NCBI RefSeq assembly: GCF_037975245.1
Contig: NC_092571.1
Coordinates: 28,128,564-28,192,563, forward strand
Reading direction: 5' to 3'
Length of the DNA: 64,000 bases
From: Apostichopus japonicus
Taxonomy: Eukaryota; Echinodermata; Holothuroidea; Aspidochirotida; Stichopodidae
Made by a program: the position numbers and the translations under genes. Under the pieces are notes generated by a model. That model was not told the origin of the DNA. It ran no database searches and was given only the letters and a program-made list of their open reading frames with translations. Positions 40,801-49,800 of this stretch are shown here, one piece after another. Position 1 is the first letter of the stretch, and each line of letters begins with the position of its first letter.

Positions 40801-43800
40801 AGATTACCCCATTGACTTAGTGTGGTGTTAGGCAACCATGTTGTCAAACGTAACAGCAATAATGAAAGTATTCCATGGATATCTTCAGTAACAAACAGAT
40901 TGTTAGGCTTAGCTAGATTTCTCATTGACTTAGTGTGGTGTTAGGCTACCATGTGGAAGAAATTGAAAGAATTCTCACAAATATTATTTATTCATTCGTT
41001 TATTTAATAGAAGGAAAGGCTGACAAGGAATTTTACGAGATGTTAATGGATTATAGATGGGATAACTAAAAATTAATAATCGCAAGTGGCTTTGTACTAA
41101 TCGTTTATTCCAAATGGGTTCAAATTGCGCGAATCGCGAAATCTTGCGGCTAATGCGGACCCTGGGCGTGGATATTAGATAGTAGTAGTAACAACTGTTT
41201 AAGATCTCAATTGGATATTTATATGGTCTGATCCAATAGAGGTGGAGAGCAAGCATAAGCAGCGGCAACATTGCGATGTTAGTAGTGATGTTAATAATTA
41301 GTTATTAACAAATTAATGAAAGAAAAGCAAATAGAAATTATTGAGGAAGGTTTCATACCTTATCTTACACCTACGTATTTGATACCCGATTGGTAAATGC
41401 TCTCGGGTACTCGGTTCCTGATTTTTGGACCCGTGTTAAAACTAGTGATGTACACCATATAATACCAATGTCACTGTCCTCACATGTCTAGGATAGTGTA
41501 TAAACTGTGTATATGTCCTGAGATATGTTTCACATGCACACATGTGTGATGTATACCATATATTACCAACATTCACTGTCCTCACATGCATCTGATTACA
41601 TGTAAACAGTGTATGTGTCTTACCAGCCTAATACACATGGTAAAGAGTGCTGCAGTGTCATAAACATGATGTAAATTAGTTTAATGTATCTATTCTAGTG
41701 AACACTCTCCTCACCTGTTTAGGATAAATTATAAACTGTGTTGAAAGAAATGAAAACTTGGGAAGAATTTCATGATTAATGTTTGCAAGATCCCTAATCA
41801 GGGATATTACGTGAGTTCTTTTATGCTTGATTTTCAGTCACATCAATGGCAGACTCCCCATCATGTACACCAGATGTTCGTAAAAAGCCTCAGACAGGTA
41901 AGTTATTTGGTTTACCATGCCACAATGCCATAATCATGTCAAAAACTTGAGAATGTCCAATTAGATGCAGCAATAGTTATGGTGTTACCATCCAGTCATA
42001 GAAGATACTAATATAGATTTATTTCATTTTGGATAACTGCCAACACTATATTGTCCTATTGCATTTGCAATGGTGTCAACATTTTCATGCCATGTGTGGA
42101 AAGATGGGGGAGGGGGAGGGTGGGGGATGTGACGCAGAGTACAATCTGTGATTACTGTTATTTCTGACAAAATTCTAATGGCACAATCATTCAATGCCAA
42201 ACAAGCAGGCAGTTATCTTGCACTAAATGTCTACCAAACATCTGCTGGAGCTGGTCCATTTGACTAAGGCTGTGTTTTATGCATATCAATGGGGAACCAC
42301 TATATGCATGCTTAAATCATATAGTTTGTTTGATGAAATTTAAGAATTATCCCTTTCATTTCTCTTGATCAATATTTATCAAAAAGATTCAGAACAATAT
42401 TCTCAGACAAATCTTTTAGTTGAGTTTGACAATGCCTCTTTTTATTGATGTGTCAGCTACACTTTTGTCAAATGTATACCACTAGGTGGGCACAGAGAGG
42501 GAAGCTGCCATATTCTTTATTGGCAAACTTCTTTCACTTAACCATGAATGCAAGTTTAGAGATGCTTCCTCAAAGGTACATTTGAATTGCTGCAATTTAA
42601 CCTCCTGCAAACCAACTCATGTTTAGTACATTTGGAATTCCTTATTCCTTGTTTAACTTTCTTCAGTGGCTGTCATGGGTCAAGTAAGGCAGTGTACAGG
42701 AAGTAAAGGACAATAAGGCTAGATGAAAGAGTTTGTAGTTTATTTACAAGACAAACAAAACCCTGCAAAAGAAATAATAGAATTACAAACTGTTAGCATG
42801 TTCTTAACATTTTGGCATGTACCTGTACATGCAACACCATTAACCTTTACACATGAATATTTTATAACAAAATGGACTGATATAGTGTTACATTCATACA
42901 GTTTATGATCTTAATATTCCCTCATTACTATATGTGCAAATATTCCATCAGAGTCCACTTAATATGATATTAAGCAACTCTTTGCACAACAAATACAGTA
43001 TTAAATTAATTGGATTCTGAAATAAACTTAATGACAACAGCATGTGTACAATGACTTATGGGACCATTGTTGAAGAACTCCTGGTTCTACAGTTCGCAGC
43101 AAAACGTGAAGGAACACTACTTACCGTTAACTGAATTCTGGCAGGAACACACAGTATACTGCACAGTGCTGAAGAGTGGGATGTCTCTTGCACCAATGCC
43201 CCAATTGCCGCTACTGCTTTTATATTAGCCCTCAACATCTCAGGCAAACATTCCATCCAAACCCAGTGAATGAACGTCTGTTGAAGTTATGCAATTTTAC
43301 CTGGTGTAGTCCAGATGACTCTGCATTTGCCCGCCTTGACACACACGACATAGTTATGTAACGCATGCTTGGGTCAAGTGACAGTTTTATGCTGTTATTA
43401 AACTGTTTCACCTGAATTAAGACAATTCTATTGTTGTCCCTCTTAATACAGGCAAAAGAAAGCTTCAGAGAAACTACGCATCAAGAAAGCCATGGAAGCC
43501 AGAAGAAAAGAAATGTGTGCTTGCATTCTTCAAGGATGCCATTTACTCAGGGACTACTCCAAACAGAGCCATGTGTGAATTGGCCAAAGAAGAGTGTGAG
43601 ATTTTGCAAGATCGTAGTTGGTCCCAAATAAAGGACTTTGTGGTCGCAGAAAGAAAAAGGACATTGAAAAAGGTTCAAAACCAAGAATGATTATTTTCAT
43701 CAAGTGAAAGGTTTGACAAGGAAAAGTGCATGTTGTCTGACTTAAGTTACTTAAGTGGCTTTACATCATTATGGCTATCGTTCTAGTTTATATTTAAGGT

Positions 43801-46800
43801 TGATGGTTATATTTGATTCTAGATTATTTTATTTAATATTATATATCTATTATATATATAATATATATATAATATATATATATTATTATTATAAGTCTGA
43901 TGTCATGTCATGTTTGCTTTCGTTTGTTTCAGTTTGCTTGTTTTCATTTTAGTTTATTTCATTTCAGAGAAAGTTTCGATAAAATCAGTAAAAAAGGTTC
44001 TCACAAACACTCCAAGCAATACAGCATTTTTTTGTCCTATAAAGCTTAAACAATTATCCAATTTTCAACATGGAAGCAAATTCAATGGAAAAGATATTAT
44101 GTAAATAGGCTTTTACAGACTGAAGTTTTACACACAACAAATGTAGGACTACAGATGCAAATTGAACCAATTGTTATGGTGGCAAAGATCACACTGAACA
44201 CTAAGAGAATGTTTTGCCATGAACAAAATAAACAGAAAAATACTAAAATAACTGTGCATCCCCAAACAAGATATGCTATGCATGAAACCTTTCATTCTGT
44301 AGTATGCTAACAAATATTAAACAAGTGGGTGATGTTGCCTTATCACTTAAATGCTGCTGTGAGAGTTGCTTTTGAGTATTGTGTATTTCAGTTTAACCAA
44401 ATTCCAAAAACTGCAATCTCCAAGGCATTAGTCTATGTTTAAAGAAAAAAACTTTTCTCCCAAATTCTAAATTGACAGATCATACTTTCCTCCATAGTTT
44501 CCATGTTGCACTAATTAACAAATCTGTTATTTTGAACTGAAACTTGCTTTTGTTTTGTGCAAAGTAAAACTTTAACAAGGGTAGCCTAAATGTGGTGTGT
44601 CTGTCAGACAAAAGGGAAAATTTATTATTGATATGAGATTCCATAAACAACAAACCCCATTTGCTTCAGTTCTGAAAACGTTTGTAAGATTCCATTCACT
44701 AATTATGCTTAAATGGTAACTGTATTCACCTCCATATTTAATTTCAAGATGAAAGTTAAGAGTAACTCATGACCGTCTATATTGTAATGCAGATGCAGTG
44801 ACAGATGGTGTTTTATTGCAGTAGTGTATTTGATTAGTAGTTAAACATAGTGTATGTGTGTTTCCATTACTCCCATGTTAACATGAAGAGCAGCACAACT
44901 CCCTAATAGCTCAAACTCAGGGTGGGGTGGATGGGGGGATGGGATGTTGTTATTAGTAGGTGCTCATTCAAAGGAGGTCATGAGTCGTGCATACTGTATT
45001 GTTTGCTGTGTTGCTTGAACATCAGTATCTTTAAGTGCTTTTTTCTTTATTCCAGATACTGCATTTAACACATGTTTTGTTGGAATATCAGATACAGTAT
45101 ATCTGTTGATATGAATATGCATGATCTATTTGTAAACCTACCATTCTATTTGAACTTTTCTCTGCATTGTTCAAAAGAGAGATCAGATACAGAGTGAGAA
45201 CCAAAGAACTTTGTTTTGTGTTCTCTTTCATAAGTTAGGCTGTTTGTTTTAGCATGAACTATCTGTTTTCAAGTTTCTTCATTCTCTATAAGTCCACCTT
45301 GACATAAGTGAATCTCCTTTTGTGTGCACATATCTGTTTGCAATTTATCAAACATGTACTACCTTTTCTTGACCATGCAAATTTAGCAATATTTATTACC
45401 AAAGGTACATCTGAATTGAAACAATGTGACCAATGGTCATATGTGAACACCGCTGTTAAGCATCATCGGTGTTGTGGTATACAGTGCATAATGGTCACTG
45501 ACCATCATGCACTGTATACCACAACACCGATGATGCTTCACAGCGGTGCTCACTTGTCAACAATCTTAACATTCAGACAAAGGAATGGAAACACTACATA
45601 CCATTGTAATAATATTTTCATTAAAGAATTTTCCAGAATCTTGTGATGGAAAGTAAAGCAAAGGAAGAGTTCAGTTAGGCATGGTGTGATACAGTAGTCT
45701 GAGATTTACTCTGTCCCTTTATCACTTATGGTTAAACTTTTTAAACAAATATTAGTTGCCTTTCAAACATATTTAGGTGTTTGGGTTGGGTTGTTAAAAG
45801 TCATTTGAAGTATGTTGTGAGGTATGTTATAGTAACATGAAGAAATGTCCTGTCATGTATAGATTCTATCTCTATGTACATACACAGTGTATAAGCAAAT
45901 GTGAGGACATGTCCTCTCATGTAAACAATTTTCCATACAACTGAGTATGGTGTATGTGAGGACATGTACTCCTTTACATACCATCTCCTATACTGGTGTG
46001 TATAGGAATGTATAGGTTGTGTATAAAAGGAAACTGAGTACATGTCCTCAGATGAATAAGTTAATCCATACATTTGTGTATAAAATGTCCTCGTTCTCGG
46101 ACTTGGTAGAGGCACTTTTTGGCAAAAAATTGTGTCCTCACTTACATAGGTATGTCAATATGTATGTATTTGTGTATGTATGTATGTGTGTATGTAGTAT
46201 GATTGTGTGAACGCTCGCGTGCTCGTACTTCAAGTCCGCGTGCGTTTTGAAGAATAATCCTTCTTTCGGGGTTTCTGCAATCCCTCTTGCGTTCTTGATA
46301 AATGTAATGTGAACGGTCGCGGACTTATGGTGACCTGAGATTTCCGACTAAGTTATAATATCCGCTCTATCCAGTTGTAATTTGGCGGGTATTTTTGAAC
46401 GTGCAGTAGGCGTGAGGTATACCTGCGTTGTGTTTGTTCAAATGTCAGGCCGGGCCTTTCTTAACAGAAACACTACCTAACGACGCTATACGTAAACACA
46501 TTTTATTTTTCTTCGCACCGATTCGACCAACACTGCATAAAAGTCACCGTTAAGTTCGTGAGACTAGAACAAACTGAATGACAGTCCACTTAAATCTAAT
46601 AAACTATAATTCATTGTACGCCAAACTCACAGGTTTTTGAAGAGGCCAAAAAACGGTAATTTATGATTACTTCGAAACGGATGATTTTGGACTCGGTTGC
46701 TACGGTAGTACTAAAAGGCTAGAACCCTTACGTATGGCCTAGCATATAATGACGTTACATTAGCCTACGCATATACCTTCCTAGGTGTTAAGACCTAATA

Positions 46801-49800
46801 TTAAATGCCTTCGATGTTGGATTAGCCTCAAATACGACATCAGCAGTAGAACAGTGACTAGCAAGATAGTTCGCTCATCCATTTGAAATGTTTGTAACAA
46901 ATTTGAATCTGGGTTAACGTGTAATGAATATAGTAAAACGCAGGCGCGTAGCCAGGAATTTGCCAAGGGAGGGGCGAAACTGTAGATTCGGCATTGCAAA
47001 CTATCTAAGCGTAGCGCCACCATGATTGGCGCGAAGCGTACAAGAACATTTTGCCTGAAAATGCCTCCCAGATCGCTGAAAATGGCACTTCCCAGGCCTT
47101 GTAAGTTGCATCTTAGTATTTGCTCTTTTGAAAATACTAGCGATATCATAAAAACAGTAAAAAAAAATTTAAAAAATATGCTCAAGGGGGGGGGGCGGCT
47201 GCCCCCTTCGCCCCCCCCCCCTTGATTTAAATCGACACATACAATTTAAATCGATGATAAGTAAAATAAATCGGTATATGTCAATTTAAATCGACATATA
47301 CCAGTTTAAATCGATGATATGTCGAATGAAATCGGTATATGTCAACTTAAATCGACATATACCAATTTAATTCGACTTATACCAGTTTAAATCGACATAT
47401 TTAAATCGACATATACCAATTTAAAACGATGATATGTAAAATAAATCGGTATATGTCAATTTAAATCGACATCTACTAGTTTAAATCGATGATATGTCGA
47501 ATTAAATCGGTAGAAGTCAATTGCCTTGGACTTATACCAGTTTCTAGCAACTGAAATTGACATATACCTATTTAAATCGACATATCATCGATATAGCTCA
47601 TTAACATATTCCAAATTCCGATTTTGGTGATGATTGACATGTGAAGATACATCACGTGCAGTCACCTGACAAGGCGGGCGAATAATTAAATAGTTCCAAA
47701 TTTACCAAGCTAGCAAGGGTGTTCATCATGATTATGTCAATGGTAATCAGGGGCGTATCCAGGATTTTTTAACCCGGGGGGGGGGGGCGAATTACTCTCT
47801 AAGCGGAGCGCCACCATCGGTTGGCGCGCAGCGTACAAGATAATTTCTGGTTTTGATACCCCCCAGATCACCGGAAATGGCACTTCTCGGGCTTGAAATG
47901 ACCAACCAGATGTACACTTCTGCCTGAGAACTAAGAATTTCCCAATAGTTTTTTTTTCATCCATAACCTTTTTGAAGATGTCACCAGTCACACATCATGT
48001 TCGACCTCACCGCATCTCCTGTGGATCATTGCTTTTTTTAGGTGATTCTACGTCGCGGCCCACAATACCCGTAAGCCCCACTTTTCAAGGTTTTAAGACC
48101 ATTATTTGTTCAGAATTTGAAAATTCACAAATTCTCGTGAATAAATTCACTTCAAAACATACCCATAATGTTGCACAAAATTTCATCTATGGACAACCAA
48201 TACAGGAAACCTTCAACCCCTAACAGACCGGTCAAAATTGCATGGAGGGAATAATGATGAAGAATGGTGGTCAGGGAATTTTCGAAAATTCAGACACAGT
48301 TAATTTATTGGTGTACATCTATTAAAACCTCTTATAAAGGCTACTATAAACCTTCGTTGAAGGAAATGAAAAAACCCAGATATTTCCGAAACCGAACACT
48401 ACACATATCTACAGTTGGAGGCTGTTCATCCCGGAGCGCCATTTTCATGCTCACTGATATGATGTGATATCTGCTGTTTGCTTTAAAAATTCGAATAGTT
48501 GAAAGGAGACTGAAATAAGTAACTATTATCTGTTTATTGTGTAATGCTCCACCCGGGTGTATGGATGAGCCTGGCGGGCTCCTGGCCCAAAGGGGCCCCT
48601 ATCAGGAGGTCTAAGCAAGGGCGTCCTCAGAAATGTTTACAGGGGGGGGGGGTCAGTAGGTCATAAAGGTGTAACACACTACTTGAGTATACTATCTAAG
48701 TGGAGAGCCACCATCGGTTGGCCCGAGCGCACGACGATTTCTTTGCCAAAAAATACTCCTATAGATCGTCGGAAAAGACAGTTCCCATTCAAGCTGCATT
48801 TACACATCGGTTATTTTGAGATCTCATGTCTTAGGATTTTGACTTTCAATAATTTCAGTAATGCATTATGGGTCCTATGCAATGAACATAACTAGAGAAC
48901 TGTCGGTTGGGGAAATCATTGAAATGTCAAATGCTTAACTTTTTTTTTTAATTTGTGATTTTCCAGGGGGAGTGGGCAAGTGCCCCCTATACTGTATGGA
49001 GTATAATGGAGACTACTGTACAAATACAGTAATCAAACCTTAGTATAAACCTAATTTCGGCTGAAACTTTGTCTCCATCTAAGCCTAATTTCCTGTGCTT
49101 TTTTACTTACCAGATACACCGAAGGCATCTTTATTCTTACCTTTTATATTATATTTATATGCAAGCCCTGCCTTCTTTTTCAAAGGAACGCAGTTTCAAG
49201 TCTGTTGGGTGGTGGGTTATTGTTTTAGAATTTTTCAAAAAATCATATGTCCCGATGTTGTACTCAGTACAACATTGGCTGGAATTGGGTTTTACATAAT
49301 ATACTTCGTTTCGATTATAATAATAAATAACATAACTAGCTCGACACAGACATTAATACCCAATGAGCCCATGATCATGATGTCCGTATTCCGTATCACG
49401 TGAAAATATGTATGTCTTGTTCAGTCTTTGCATGAGTTTTTCTTTCCCAGTAAAACGGGCCCTCCCTATCCAAAGAGGTATACCCTTGCATCAGTATAGC
49501 GGGGTCCCCTTTTGGTCGGGGCCACCTGGTTACCACGGTCTGAGCCCATAGGAGTTACGCTACTTTGCCCCACATTCTTTTCATTTCGAAAGACGCACAG
49601 TTTCAAGTTCATTACACACTGAAGGCTTCGATTCTCTATCTGCCTTCAGTTAAGGGAAGATCTTGGGATTTTCATCCCTATCGCTAGATATTGCTAGATA
49701 TCCATACAGTACAGTGCCCTTGGGATTTCTTGGATTTTTCGGGGCCTGATCTTGGGAAATTGCAAAGTCGGAAGTGGTCACACTCTATGTAGGTCAGTGC

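Noticed and set aside
47226-47600. CRISPR-like regular repeat array
   Set aside because: Units are abutting and alternate in strand with no unique spacers, and the genome is eukaryotic.
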